Notes: generated by a model from the letters alone, not told the origin. Shown: positions 32,336 to 41,914, numbered from the stretch's first letter. The stretch is DNA of 64,000 nucleotides from Pseudoroseomonas aestuarii (GCF_042651065.1 NZ_JBHSCH010000004.1:1-64000), one strand, 5' to 3'. Made by a program: numbers and translations.

Positions 32336-33508
32336 TCAGGCCGGCTGCGTCACCGCGAACTCGGCCCGGATCGCCGCGGTGTGCTCGCCGATGGCGGGCA
32401 CCGGGCCGAAGGCGGGGCTGGCCACGCCGTCATGGATGGCGGGCGGCGCGACGATGGACGCCATGCCGCCCGGCGTGGCCACGTTCACCCGGCGCAATGC
32501 CGGGTGGTTCACCAGGTCGGCCACCTCGTTGACGAAGCCATAGGCGGTGCCGGCCGCATCCAGCCGCGCCGCCACCTCGGCGCGGGTCAGCCCCGCGAAT
32601 ACGGCGGCGACGCGCCCGTCCACCACAGCGCGGTTGGCGACGCGGGCATTGTTGCTCTCATAGCCCGGCTGCTTCGGCAGCTCCGGCTCCTGCATCACCG
32701 TCGTGCAGAATTTCTGCCATTCGCGCTCGTTCTGGATGGAGAAGAGCACCAGCGAGCCGTCGGATGTCTCGAAGGCGCCATAGGGGCAGATGGAGGGGTG
32801 GGCGAGGCCGACGCGCTTCGGCGCCTGGCCGGTGCCCTCGAAATACAGCAGCGGCACGTTCATCCAGTCGGCCATGCCGTCGAACAGGCTGACCTCGAGG
32901 CGCCGCCCCTCGCCGGTGAGGGAGCGGGCGATCAGCGCCTCCAGCACCGCCGCGTAGGAGGCCATGCCGCAGGCGATGTCGCAGACCGAGACGCCGACGC
33001 GCCCCGGCCCCGCCGGGTGGCCGGTGATGGCAGCCAGCCCGCTCTCCGCCTGCACCAGCAGGTCGTAGGCCTTCATGCCGGCATAGGCATGGCCGGCGCC
33101 GTAGCCGGAGATGTCCACGGTGACGAGGCGCGGGTAGCGCCGCCGCAGATCCTCCGAGCCGAAGCCGGCGCGGGCGGCGGCGCCGGGGGCAAGGTTCTGG
33201 ATGAACACATCCGCGCGCTCCAGCACCCGGTGCAGCAGCGCCGCGTCCTCCGGTGCCTTGATGTCGGCCACCAGGCTCTGCTTGCCGCGGTTGAGCCAGA
33301 CGAAGTAGCTCGACAGCCCGTGCACGGCGGCATCGTAGCCGCGCGCGAAATCCCCCTCCGGCCGCTCGATCTTGATCACCCGCGCCCCGGCATCGGCGAG
33401 GCGGGAGCTGCAATAGGGGGCGGCCACCGCCTGTTCCAGCGTCACCACCAGCAGCCCCTCGAGCGGCTTGCGGGGGGTGGCGCGGTCGGGTGCGGTCTGA
33501 GCGGTCAT
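32336..33508 (-). CDS. Family III CoA-transferase (CaiB/BaiF)
   Basis: A 390-residue family III CoA-transferase, which transfers CoA between carboxylic acids through an aspartyl-CoA intermediate. The likely nucleophile is Asp177 (VSVCDIACGMASYAAVLEAL). N-terminal (EQAVAAPYCSSRLADAGARVIKIERPEGDFAR) and WLNRGKQSLVADIK motifs are diagnostic. It sits 71 bases after a LivJ-type binding protein gene, so the imported acid may be activated here. No enoyl-CoA hydratase or dehydrogenase is adjacent in this group, so the pathway is incomplete locally. Confidence 0.9.
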   Translation of the reverse strand: MTAQTAPDRATPRKPLEGLLVVTLEQAVAAPYCSSRLADAGARVIKIERPEGDFARGYDAAVHGLSSYFVWLNRGKQSLVADIKAPEDAALLHRVLERADVFIQNLAPGAAARAGFGSEDLRRRYPRLVTVDISGYGAGHAYAGMKAYDLLVQAESGLAAITGHPAGPGRVGVSVCDIACGMASYAAVLEALIARSLTGEGRRLEVSLFDGMADWMNVPLLYFEGTGQAPKRVGLAHPSICPYGAFETSDGSLVLFSIQNEREWQKFCTTVMQEPELPKQPGYESNNARVANRAVVDGRVAAVFAGLTRAEVAARLDAAGTAYGFVNEVADLVNHPALRRVNVATPGGMASIVAPPAIHDGVASPAFGPVPAIGEHTAAIRAEFAVTQPA

Positions 33509-33579
33509 GAGCGGGACGGTTCCTGTTGCTGTCGCGGTCGGGATGCGCGGGGGCGCGGCGGCGCCCCCGCGCCTTGGCC

Positions 33580-34968
33580 TCAGCGGAAGGCCACGGGCTG
33601 GGGCAGCTTCTCCAGCATGTCGGGCTTCAGGGTCTTCAGCCACTCGGTGCTCTTCTGTCCCACCGGCGTCGTCACCGAGGCGGCGGGGAAGACGACCATG
33701 TCGGTCATCACCGGGAAGGGGTAGCGGTCGCTGTGCAGGGTGGTGCCGATCAGCTGGTCCTCCAGCCCCTGCCCGTCCTCGCGGATCGTCACCTGCCCGG
33801 TGAGCGAGGGGAAGGTGAGGCCGCGGAAGGCGGCGGTCAGCTCCGCGTCGGTCGGCCACTGGCCGCCCTTGGCGGCGATCGCCTTCTCATAGCCCGCCTT
33901 CATGGCGTTGATCGCCTGCGCCATGTGGTGGGTCGAGTAGATCGGGTAGCTATCGAAGCGCTTGCGGTAGTTCTCGGTGAAGCTCTTCAGCTTGTCGGCG
34001 TCCTTCGGCGCCGGGTGCAGGAACCAGTGGTCGCCGCGCGCGCCGATGATGTGCCCGGCGGGCAGCGCCTTGCCGACGCGCTCCAGCGAGGATTCCGCCA
34101 GCGGCAGCACGAAGGTGCTGCGCTCGAACAGCCTGCGGTCGGCCGCCTGGCGGATGAAGGTGTCGAGGTCGCCGCCCCAGGTGGTGGAGAAGATGACATC
34201 CGGCCGCAGCGCCAGCAGGCGGGTGATCTCGCTCGAGAAGTCGGTCGCGCCGAAGCGCGGGAACAGCTCGGCCGAGACGCGCACGCCGGGCTTCAGCGCG
34301 TTCATCGCGGTGCGCCAGATCTCCCAGGAATCGCGGCCCCAGGCATAATCCTGGTTCACCACGGCGAGGCTGCGGAAATCCGGCTTCACCTTCAGCAGGT
34401 AGAGCAGCGCCGCCAGCACCTCCGGCGTGGCATTGGCCTGCGGGCGGTGCGCATAGCCGTAGGTGCCATCCTCGAAGACGCGCTGGGTGCCGCAATCCCA
34501 CAGCAGGGTGGGGCGCTTCAGCTCGTCGGCCAGGGGCGCGCAGGCCAGGCAGTCCGCCGAGGAGATGCCGGCGAAGATCATCTGCACGCCTTCGCTCTGC
34601 ACCAGCCGGCGGTACTCGCCGACGAAGTGGTCGACGCCCGGCCCCTCATCGACATAGATCGGCCGCACCTTCACCCCGGCGATGCCGCCGGCGGCGTTCA
34701 GCTCCTCGATCAGCATGTCGGCCGCCTGCCGCGCCGGCACGCCGAAGACGCTGGCGGGGCCGGACAGGTAGGTGGCGATGCCGAGCTTGATCTCCGCCGG
34801 CTTCTGCGCGGCGCCCTGGGCATGGGCGGGGCGGCCGGCCAGCGCCAGGCCACCGATGCCGAGCCCGCCCAGCAGCACGCCGCGGCGGGAGAACGGGGTG
34901 GTGGCCGGGGCGGTCGCGAGGGCGGCGGACACCTCGGCGGGCTCCGTCCGGGCAGGCGGCTTGGTCAT
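33580..34968 (-). CDS. LivJ-type ABC transporter substrate-binding protein
   Basis: A 462-residue periplasmic-binding-fold protein of the branched-chain amino acid/amide group. A long N-region ends in a twin-arginine leader (FSRRGVLLGGLGIGGLALAGRPAHA, residues about 26-50). The binding domain begins EIKLGIATYLSGPASVFG, with AAGGIAGVKVRPIYVDEG and YAWGRDSW. Relatives bind amides, urea, short acids or aromatic acids. No LivH/M/G/F genes are near. The CaiB-type CoA-transferase immediately downstream suggests a carboxylate ligand. Confidence 0.92.
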   Translation of the reverse strand: MTKPPARTEPAEVSAALATAPATTPFSRRGVLLGGLGIGGLALAGRPAHAQGAAQKPAEIKLGIATYLSGPASVFGVPARQAADMLIEELNAAGGIAGVKVRPIYVDEGPGVDHFVGEYRRLVQSEGVQMIFAGISSADCLACAPLADELKRPTLLWDCGTQRVFEDGTYGYAHRPQANATPEVLAALLYLLKVKPDFRSLAVVNQDYAWGRDSWEIWRTAMNALKPGVRVSAELFPRFGATDFSSEITRLLALRPDVIFSTTWGGDLDTFIRQAADRRLFERSTFVLPLAESSLERVGKALPAGHIIGARGDHWFLHPAPKDADKLKSFTENYRKRFDSYPIYSTHHMAQAINAMKAGYEKAIAAKGGQWPTDAELTAAFRGLTFPSLTGQVTIREDGQGLEDQLIGTTLHSDRYPFPVMTDMVVFPAASVTTPVGQKSTEWLKTLKPDMLEKLPQPVAFR

Positions 34969-35352
34969 GAACTGATCTCCTCCGGATGCGGCCGTTTCAC
35001 GGCTCTACCGGCCCAGACTGGCATCAAACCGCCCGCCGGTCCATCGGCGCGGCTTCGCTCCGGCGGCCCTCGCCAGGCACCCGCGCCAGGCTGCGGCGCC
35101 AAGCTGCGGCGCCAGGCTGCGGCGAGGGAGCCTCCTGGCCCCCGAGGCCAGGATGCCGCACCGGCCGCCCGGCACCACAGGGCCGGCGGGCCGCTTCCTG
35201 CCACAGACGCCACTGGCAAGGCCGCGGGCGGTAGCTCGGCCGGGCCTGCAGGTTCGGCCCTGGGAAGGGCCGGAATCCTCCCGAAAAATCTGTCGACAAT
35301 CTGCGTCGATGTGCTGGGCCACTTCGGGAATACGTGCCATTCTCGGTCGATC
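34969..35352. other. Intergenic control region between divergent genes, with 13-bp tandem repeats
   Basis: 384 bases without a convincing gene. It holds three head-to-tail copies of a 13-bp unit, GCC(A/A)(G/A)GCTGCGGC, at 35085-35097, 35098-35110 and 35111-35123, and near its right end one arm of the GntR inverted repeat. The gene-free length suggests promoters for both the LivJ-type gene and the GntR operon. Confidence 0.55.
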
Positions 35353-35371
35353 ATGGAAGAGATTGTCGACA
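35291..35371. promoter_or_regulatory. Paired inverted sites flanking the GntR start
   Basis: TGTCGACAATC (35291-35301) and its exact complement GATTGTCGACA (35361-35371) are 59 bases apart; each contains the self-complementary TGTCGACA. The second overlaps the first codons of the GntR gene. Two dimers bound here could loop the promoter, giving autoregulation. Confidence 0.55.
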
Positions 35372-36072
35372 CCAGGGCGCCAGAGGTATCCCTTCCCGCG
35401 GATGGGGCGCTGGAGCGGGCGCTGTTCCAGCGGCTGAGCGAGGCGATCATCCGGGGCGAGATCCCGCTCGGTGCCAAGCTCAGCGAGCCGGCGCTCTCGC
35501 GCCAGTACGGCGTCAGCCGCGGGCCGCTGCGCGAGGCGCTGAACCGGCTGGAGGAGCGCCGGCTGGTGGAGCGCACGCCCCGGCTCGGCGCCCGCGTCGT
35601 CAGCCTCTCGGCCACCACCTTCCGCGAGATCTACGGCGTGCGCGAGGCGCTGGAGGGCCTGGCCGCGCGCGCCGCCGCCCATGCCATGGGCGAGGCCGAC
35701 CTTGCTCGGCTGCGCGCCATCCTAGCCAGGCAGGAAGCCAGCCTGGAGGGGGATGGCGAGCACGCCCCCAATGCCCTCGGCGGCATGGACGAGGATTTCC
35801 ATGTCGCCATCGCCCGCGCCGCGGGCAACGGGCTGCTGATCGGCCTGCTCTGCGGCGACCTCTACCAGCAGCTCCGCCTCTACCGCTCGCAGCTGCGCAA
35901 GGTGGCGGGGCGCGGGCGGCGCGCCGTCACCGAGCACCGCCGCATCCTCGACGCCATCGAGGACCGCGACCCCGAGATGGCCGAGTGGCAGATGCGCCGC
36001 CACATCGCCGCCTCCTACACGGCCCTGGCGCCGCTCCTGGGCCCCGCCGCCTCCGAGGACATTGCCGAATGA
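35353..36072 (+). CDS. GntR-family (FCD) regulator of the acnD-prpF genes
   Basis: A 239-residue FadR-type GntR regulator. The winged helix is at about residues 18-85 (LFQRLSEAIIRGEIPLGAKLSEPALSRQYGVSRGPLREALNRLEER), and the C-terminal FCD domain has the metal/ligand-type DEDFHVAIARAAGN and TEHRRILDAIEDRD segments. Its stop overlaps the acnD start (ATGA, 36069-36072), so it is the first gene of the operon. FCD regulators sense organic acids. No ribosome site is obvious at the only reasonable ATG (35353). Confidence 0.92.
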   Translation: MEEIVDTRAPEVSLPADGALERALFQRLSEAIIRGEIPLGAKLSEPALSRQYGVSRGPLREALNRLEERRLVERTPRLGARVVSLSATTFREIYGVREALEGLAARAAAHAMGEADLARLRAILARQEASLEGDGEHAPNALGGMDEDFHVAIARAAGNGLLIGLLCGDLYQQLRLYRSQLRKVAGRGRRAVTEHRRILDAIEDRDPEMAEWQMRRHIAASYTALAPLLGPAASEDIAE

Positions 36073-38708
36073 CCCCCTACCGCACCCTGCACGCGGGCGG
36101 CCGCGACCACGCCATCATCGACCTGCCGGCCATCGTCGGCGAGGACCGGCTGCGCGCCCTGCCCTACAGCCTGCGCGTGCTGCTGGAGAACCTGCTGCGC
36201 CACCAGGATGGCGACACCGTCACCGAGACCGAGATCGGCGCCGTGCTGGCCGCCGCCGGGGGCGAGGCCCGCCCGGCCGACATTGCCTTCCGCCCCGCCC
36301 GGGTGCTGATGCAGGACTTCACCGGCATCCCCGGCCTTGTCGACCTCGCCGCGCTGCGCGATGCCTTCGCCGCGCGCGGCGGCGACCCGCGGCAGGTGAA
36401 CCCCGGCATCCCGGTGGACCTGATCGTGGACCACTCGCTGATCGTCGACCATGCCGGCGCGCCGGATGCCATGGCGCGCAACGTCGCCAACGAGTATCGC
36501 CGCAACGCCGAGCGCTACGCCTTCCTGCGCTGGGCGCAGGGCGCCTTCGGGAATCTGCGCGTGGCGCCGCCGGGCGGCGGCATCCTGCACCAGGTGAACC
36601 TGGAGCACCTCGCCCGCGTGGTCTGGACGCGGGAGGAGGGCGGCCGCAGCCTGGCCTACCCCGACACGCTGGTGGGCACGGACAGCCACACCACCATGGT
36701 CAACGCCCTCGGCGTGCTGGGCTGGGGGGTGGGCGGCATCGAGGCGGAGGCGGCGATGCTCGGCCAGCCCCTGGTGTTCCGCCTGCCGGAGGTGGTGGGG
36801 GTGCGGCTCACCGGGCGGCTGCCCGCCGGCACCACGGCCACCGACCTGGTGCTGGCGCTGACCCAGCGGCTGCGGGCGGTCGGCGTGGTGGAGAAGTTCG
36901 TCGAGTTCACCGGCCCGGCGCTGGATGGCGCGCTCACCCTGGCCGACCGCGCGACGCTGGCCAACATGGCGCCCGAATACGGCTCCACCTGCGGCTTCTT
37001 CCCCGTCGACCGGGTGACGCTGGACTACCTCGCCGCCACGGGGCGGGAGGCGGCGCAGCTCGATCTGGTGGAGGCCTGCTGCAAGGCCCAGGGCCTGTGG
37101 CGGGAGCCGGGCGCGCCGGAGCCGCGCTTCGCCACGCTGGTGGAGTTCGACCTCGGCACGGTGGAGCCCTGCGCCGCCGGCCCGCGCCGGCCGCAGGACC
37201 GCGTGGCGCTGCCCGCCCTCCCCACCAGCCTGACCGATTTCTCGGGGCGCGCGGCGGCGCATGGCTGGGAGGATGGCTTCGGCGATGGCGCGGTGGTGCT
37301 GGCCGCCATCACCTCCTGCACCAACACCTCCAACCCGGCGCTGATGGTGGGCGCCGGGCTGCTGGCCCGCAACGCCGTGGCGCGCGGCCTGACGGTGCCC
37401 GCCTGGGTGAAGACCTCGCTCACCCCCGGCTCCCGCGTGGTGGCGCGCTACCTGGAGAGCAGCGGGCTGCAACAGGATCTCGACGCGCTGGGCTTCCACC
37501 TCACCGGCTTCGGCTGCGGCAGCTGCGGCGGCAATTCCGGCGCGCTGGCGGAGGAGGTGGCGGCACGCATCCGCGAAAAGGGGCTGGTGGCCTGCGCGGT
37601 GCTCTCCGGCAACCGCAACTTCGAGGGGCGCATCCACCCGCAGGCGCGGGCGGGCTACCTGATGTCGCCGCCGCTGGTGGTGGCCTATGCGCTGGCCGGC
37701 CGGGTGACGCTGGACCTGACCGCGGAGCCGCTGGGCCATGACCGGGAGGGCCGCCCCGTCATGCTGCGCGAGCTGTGGCCGGAGGCGGCGGAGATCGAGG
37801 CCGTGCTGCGCGGCGCCGTCTCGCCCGAGACCTACCGCGCCGAATATGCCAGCCTCTTCGCCGCCGATGCCGAATGGCGCGCCCTGCCCGTGGCCGGCGA
37901 GACGCGCTTCGCCTGGGCGCCCGGCAGCACCTATATCCGCCGCCCGCCCTATTTCGACGGGCTGCCCGCCGCCGAGGCCGCGCCGCAGCTCTCCGGCGCC
38001 CGCCCGCTGCTGATCCTGGGCGACGGCATCACCACCGACCACATCTCGCCGGTCAGCGCCATCCCGGCCAGCTCTCCGGCGGGCGGCTTCCTGGCGGCGC
38101 ATCAGGTGCCGCCGGGCGAGTTCAACGCCTATGGCGCGCGGCGCGCCAACCACGAGGTGATGATGCGCGGCGCCTTCGCCAACATCCGCATCCGCAACGA
38201 GATGCTGCCCGGCCAGGAGGGCGGCCTGACCCGCCACGCGCCGAGCGGCACGGTGATGAGCGTCTATGACGCCGCGCTGCGCTACCGTGAGGAGGGCGTG
38301 CCGCTGGTGGTGGTGGCGGGGCGCGACTACGGCGCCGGCTCCTCGCGCGACTGGGCGGCGAAGGGGCCGGCGCTGCTCGGCGTGCGCGCCGTCATCGCCG
38401 AGAGCTTCGAGCGCATCCACCGCTCCAACCTCGTCAGCATGGGCATCCTGCCGCTGGAATTCACCGGCGGCGCCACGCGGCGCAGCCTGGGGCTGGACGG
38501 CACGGAGCGCTTCGGCATCGAGGCGCTGGACGAGCAGGCGCAGCCCAGCGCGCTGCTGCGCGCCACGCTGCACCGGGCCGACGGACAGACGGAAATCCTG
38601 CCGCTGCGCTGCCGGCTGGACAGCGCCTATGACCGCCGCGTCTGGCGGGCGGGCGGCATCTTGCCCTTCATGCTGCGCGCCCTGGTGGCGCGGGGGGTGG
38701 CGGCGTGA
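36069..38708 (+). CDS. acnD: Fe/S-dependent 2-methylisocitrate dehydratase AcnD
   Basis: An 879-residue aconitase-superfamily enzyme. Cluster ligands are Cys417 (SCTNTSNP), Cys483 and Cys486 (GCGSCGGNSG); the substrate loop GRDYGAGSSRDWAAKGP lies in the C-terminal swivel domain. The following prpF gene, overlapping by four bases, identifies this as the AcnD branch, which dehydrates 2-methylcitrate to a 2-methylaconitate isomer that PrpF converts. Neither prpC (methylcitrate synthase) nor prpB (lyase) is in the window, so the substrate may instead be an imported tricarboxylate. Confidence 0.92.
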   Translation: MTPYRTLHAGGRDHAIIDLPAIVGEDRLRALPYSLRVLLENLLRHQDGDTVTETEIGAVLAAAGGEARPADIAFRPARVLMQDFTGIPGLVDLAALRDAFAARGGDPRQVNPGIPVDLIVDHSLIVDHAGAPDAMARNVANEYRRNAERYAFLRWAQGAFGNLRVAPPGGGILHQVNLEHLARVVWTREEGGRSLAYPDTLVGTDSHTTMVNALGVLGWGVGGIEAEAAMLGQPLVFRLPEVVGVRLTGRLPAGTTATDLVLALTQRLRAVGVVEKFVEFTGPALDGALTLADRATLANMAPEYGSTCGFFPVDRVTLDYLAATGREAAQLDLVEACCKAQGLWREPGAPEPRFATLVEFDLGTVEPCAAGPRRPQDRVALPALPTSLTDFSGRAAAHGWEDGFGDGAVVLAAITSCTNTSNPALMVGAGLLARNAVARGLTVPAWVKTSLTPGSRVVARYLESSGLQQDLDALGFHLTGFGCGSCGGNSGALAEEVAARIREKGLVACAVLSGNRNFEGRIHPQARAGYLMSPPLVVAYALAGRVTLDLTAEPLGHDREGRPVMLRELWPEAAEIEAVLRGAVSPETYRAEYASLFAADAEWRALPVAGETRFAWAPGSTYIRRPPYFDGLPAAEAAPQLSGARPLLILGDGITTDHISPVSAIPASSPAGGFLAAHQVPPGEFNAYGARRANHEVMMRGAFANIRIRNEMLPGQEGGLTRHAPSGTVMSVYDAALRYREEGVPLVVVAGRDYGAGSSRDWAAKGPALLGVRAVIAESFERIHRSNLVSMGILPLEFTGGATRRSLGLDGTERFGIEALDEQAQPSALLRATLHRADGQTEILPLRCRLDSAYDRRVWRAGGILPFMLRALVARGVAA

Positions 38709-39856
38709 GGCGCCTGGCCAGGCTGCCGGCCGTCTACATGCGCGGCGGCACCAGCCGCGCCCTGTTCTTCCACAGCCGCGACCTGCCGGCCGAACGCGCC
38801 GAATGGGATGCCATCTTCCTCGCCGCCCTCGGCAGCCCGGACCCGAACGGGCGGCAGCTCGACGGCATGGGCGGCGGCATCTCCTCCCTCTCCAAGATCG
38901 CGGTGATCGGCCCGCCCAGCCGCGCCGATGCCGATGTGGACTACACCTTCGCCCAGGTGCAGGTGGACGCGCCGGTGGTCGGCTACCGCGGCAATTGCGG
39001 CAACATCTCCTCCGCCGTCGGCCCCTTCGCGGTGGAGGAAGGTCTGGTGCCCGCCACGGGCGACGAGGCGGTGGTGCGCATCCACAACACCAACACCGGC
39101 AAGATCATCGTCGCCCGCTTTCCGCTGGAGGGCGGGCTGCCGAGGCTGGAGGGGAATTTCGCCTTGCAGGGCGTGGCCGGCACGGCGGCGCCCATCCGCC
39201 TCGCCTTCACCGATCCGGGCGGCGCCGCCACGGGGCGCCTGCTGCCCAGCGGACGGGTGACGGACACGCTGGAGATCCCCGGCCTCGGCGCGCTGGAGGC
39301 CTCGCTGGTGGATGCGGCCAACCCGGTGGTGTTCGTCGCCGCCGCCGCGCTGGGGCTGGAGGGGACGGAAAGCCCCGCCGCCCTCTCCACGCCGGAGCAT
39401 ATCGGGCGCTTCGAGGCGGTCCGCGCCGCCGCCGCGCTGGCGATGGGGCTGGTGGACACGCTGGAGGAGGCGCGCACCCGGCTGCGCAACCTGCCGCAGG
39501 TGGCGCTGCTCGCCGCGCCGCGCGACGCCCCCGCCGCCGATGGCTCCACCCTGCCGGCCGGGGCCATGGACATCCTGGTGCGCATGATCTCCGCCGGGCA
39601 GCCGCACAAGGCCACGCCGCTCACCGGCGCCATGTGCCTGGCCGTGGCGGCGCGCATTCCCGGCAGCCTGGCGCAGCGTCTGGCCCGGCCGCGCGGCGCG
39701 GCGGAGGATCTGCGCGTGGCGCACCCTTCCGGCATCCTGCCGGTGACGGCGCGCACGTCCCTGCGCGATGGTGCGCTGCTGGCCGAGGAGACGGTGGTCT
39801 ACCGCACCGCGCGCCGGCTGATGGAGGGGATGGTGGTCTACCCTACCCCCGGCTGA
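38705..39856 (+). CDS. prpF: 2-methylaconitate cis-trans isomerase PrpF
   Basis: A 383-residue PrpF-family isomerase with diaminopimelate-epimerase-like fold. The start is GTG at 38705, coupled to acnD. Diagnostic segments are YMRGGTSRALFF near the N-terminus, GGGISSLSKIAVI, YRGNCGNISSAVGPFA with the usual active-site Cys in GNCGN, and the late PHKATPLTGAMCLAVAA. Close relatives act on 2-methylaconitate, 4-oxalomesaconate or aconitate. The acnD partner favours methylaconitate, although a TctC-type binding protein next to it keeps trans-aconitate possible. Confidence 0.93.
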   Translation: MRRLARLPAVYMRGGTSRALFFHSRDLPAERAEWDAIFLAALGSPDPNGRQLDGMGGGISSLSKIAVIGPPSRADADVDYTFAQVQVDAPVVGYRGNCGNISSAVGPFAVEEGLVPATGDEAVVRIHNTNTGKIIVARFPLEGGLPRLEGNFALQGVAGTAAPIRLAFTDPGGAATGRLLPSGRVTDTLEIPGLGALEASLVDAANPVVFVAAAALGLEGTESPAALSTPEHIGRFEAVRAAAALAMGLVDTLEEARTRLRNLPQVALLAAPRDAPAADGSTLPAGAMDILVRMISAGQPHKATPLTGAMCLAVAARIPGSLAQRLARPRGAAEDLRVAHPSGILPVTARTSLRDGALLAEETVVYRTARRLMEGMVVYPTPG

Positions 39857-39941
39857 ACCGGATTTCCGCGCGCCCCGCCAGGCCGGCGGCAGACCGGCGA
39901 CGGGGCGCGCGCCTGCCAGAAGCAACGAGGAAACATCCATC

Positions 39942-40904
39942 ATGCAACGCCGCCCCCTGCTGGCCGCCGCGGCCGCCCTGCCCTTCCTGGGGCTGGGCGC
40001 CCGTGCCCGCGCCGCCGAGATCATCCAGAGCCTCGCCCTGTTCATCCCCGCCGCGCCCGGCGGCGGGTGGGACGGGCTGGGCCGCGCCATCGAGCATGTC
40101 GGCGTCGGGGCCGGGCTCGTCGGGCGCTGCCAGTTCGAGAACCTGCCGGGCGGCGCGGGCACGGTGGGGCTGGCCCGCTTCGTCACCAGCCGGCGCGGCC
40201 GGGCGGACAGCCTGCTGGTCTGCGGCGCCAGCGTGGTGGGCTCGGCCATCGCCAGCAAATCGCCGGTCAGCCTGAAGGACGTGGTGCCCGTGGCGCGGCT
40301 GACCGAGGAAGCCGCCGTCATCGTCGTGCCCGCCGGCAGCGAGTTCCGCGAGATCCGGCAGTTCGCCGAGGCGCTGCGGCAGGAGCCGCGCGGCATCCCG
40401 ATCGCCGGTGCCGGCGGCGGCACGGTGGACCATGTGGCGCTCGGCCTGCTGTTCCAGGCGCTGGGGCGCAAGCCGCTGGAGGCGCAGTTCGTCTCCTTCC
40501 CCGGCGGCGGCGCCACGCAATCGGCGGTGATCGGCGCGCAGGTGAAGGCCGCCGTCGCCGGCTGGGGCGAGTTCTCCGAGCAGGTGGCGGCGGGGCGGGT
40601 GCGGGCGCTGGCCACCACCGGCACGCGCCGCCTGCACCCCGAGGTGCCGACGCTGCGCGAGAGCGGCTACGACGTGACGGCCACCAACTGGCGCGGCCTG
40701 TTCGCCGCCCCCGGCGTGGCCGAGGAGGCGCGGCGCCGCCTCGTGGCCTTCGCCGAGGCGCTGCACGCCACCCCCGCCTGGGGCGAGATGCTGCGCAAGC
40801 GCGGCTGGGACGATGCCTTCCTCACCGGCGAGGCCTTCGCCTCCTTCATCGCCAAGGACCAGGCGGACACCGAGGGCGTGCTGAAGGAGATGGGCCTCGC
40901 CTGA
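39942..40904 (+). CDS. TctC-type tricarboxylate-binding protein (3)
   Basis: A 320-residue Bug/TctC protein, with leader LLAAAAALPFLGLGARARA and then LALFIPAAPGGGWDGLGRAIE, the form found in true tricarboxylate (citrate-type) binding proteins. Further landmarks are NLPGGAGTVGLARFV, PGGGATQSAVIGAQVKAAVAGWGEFSEQV and a complete C-terminal helix. It lies 85 bases after prpF, behind a long-loop hairpin (39868-39876 with 39902-39910), and probably belongs to the same catabolic module. No TctA/TctB gene is present. Confidence 0.92.
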   Translation: MQRRPLLAAAAALPFLGLGARARAAEIIQSLALFIPAAPGGGWDGLGRAIEHVGVGAGLVGRCQFENLPGGAGTVGLARFVTSRRGRADSLLVCGASVVGSAIASKSPVSLKDVVPVARLTEEAAVIVVPAGSEFREIRQFAEALRQEPRGIPIAGAGGGTVDHVALGLLFQALGRKPLEAQFVSFPGGGATQSAVIGAQVKAAVAGWGEFSEQVAAGRVRALATTGTRRLHPEVPTLRESGYDVTATNWRGLFAAPGVAEEARRRLVAFAEALHATPAWGEMLRKRGWDDAFLTGEAFASFIAKDQADTEGVLKEMGLA

Positions 40905-40942
40905 GGCCCGCGCCAGCGATCTCACAGGGACAGGAACAGCCC

Positions 40943-41914
40943 ATGCCACCCCTCCTCCACCGCCGCGCCGCCCTGGCGGCCGGCCTCGCCCTCGCCGCGC
41001 CCGCCATGGCGCGGGCGCAGCGCCCCTGGCCGGATGGCCCCATCCGCATCGTCGCGCCCTTCCCGCCCGGCGGCAGCGCCGACCTGATCTGCCGCCTGCT
41101 GCAGACCCCGCTGCAGCAATCGCTCGGCGTGCCGGTGGTGGTGGAGAACAGGCCGGGCGCCAGCGGCGCGCTGGGCACCGCCAGCGTGGCCCGCGCCGCG
41201 CCGGACGGGCAGAGCTTCGTGCTGGTGTTCGACACGCATGTGGTGAACCCCGCCCTCAACCCCACCCTCGGCTTCACGGCGAAGGACCTGCGCGCGGTGA
41301 TGCTGGTGGCCACGGCGCCGATGCTGGTGGCCACCACCACGGCCAAGCCCTGGGCGACGCTGGAGGCCGTCATCGCCCAGGCGAAGCGGGCGCCGGAGAG
41401 CGTCAGCTACGGCACCGTCGGCATCGGCAGCCTGGCGCACCTGACCATGGAGCGGCTGCAGGACGCCACGGGCTGCCGCATGGTGCACGTGCCCTATCGC
41501 GGCGGCGGCCCGATGAGCGCCGCCGCCTCCTCGGGCGAGGTGGATCTGGCGGTGGCCAGCGTGGTGGGGCTGGGCGGGCAGGTGGGCACCACGCTGCGCG
41601 CCCTGGCGCAGACGGGCGAGGCGCGCTCCCCCCTGCGGCCGGGCATCCCCACCCTGATCGAGAGCGGCGTGGCCGGCGTTTCCGCCCGCGCCTTCTGGGG
41701 GCTGCTGGCGCCGGCGGGCGTGCCGGACGCGGTCATCGGCCGCTTCCACGCCGCCCTGCAGGAGGCGCTGCGCCAGCCCGCCCTGCGCCAGCCGCTGGAG
41801 AGCCAGGGGGTGGACGTGGTGGCCTCCACCCCGGAGGCGTTCGAGACCTTCCTGGCGGAACAGGCGAAGATCTGGACCGCCGTGGTGCGCGAGAAGAAGA
41901 TCTCGGCCAACTGA
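40943..41914 (+). CDS. Bug-family substrate-binding protein (4)
   Basis: A 323-residue Bug protein 38 bases downstream of the TctC-type gene. Features: leader LLHRRAALAAGLALAAPAMARA, family start IRIVAPFPPGGSADLICRLL, ENRPGASGALGTASVARA, VPYRGGGPMSAAASSGEVDLA and PAGVPDAVIGRFHAAL. It is only distantly similar to the preceding protein, so this is not a recent tandem duplication. Two binding proteins in one operon could serve two related acids. It is convergent with the sugar permease gene. Confidence 0.92.
   Translation: MPPLLHRRAALAAGLALAAPAMARAQRPWPDGPIRIVAPFPPGGSADLICRLLQTPLQQSLGVPVVVENRPGASGALGTASVARAAPDGQSFVLVFDTHVVNPALNPTLGFTAKDLRAVMLVATAPMLVATTTAKPWATLEAVIAQAKRAPESVSYGTVGIGSLAHLTMERLQDATGCRMVHVPYRGGGPMSAAASSGEVDLAVASVVGLGGQVGTTLRALAQTGEARSPLRPGIPTLIESGVAGVSARAFWGLLAPAGVPDAVIGRFHAALQEALRQPALRQPLESQGVDVVASTPEAFETFLAEQAKIWTAVVREKKISAN

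Noticed and set aside
35085..35123. 13-bp triple repeat as iterons of an origin
   Set aside because: Only three GC-rich copies, no AT-rich unwinding region and no replication gene nearby.
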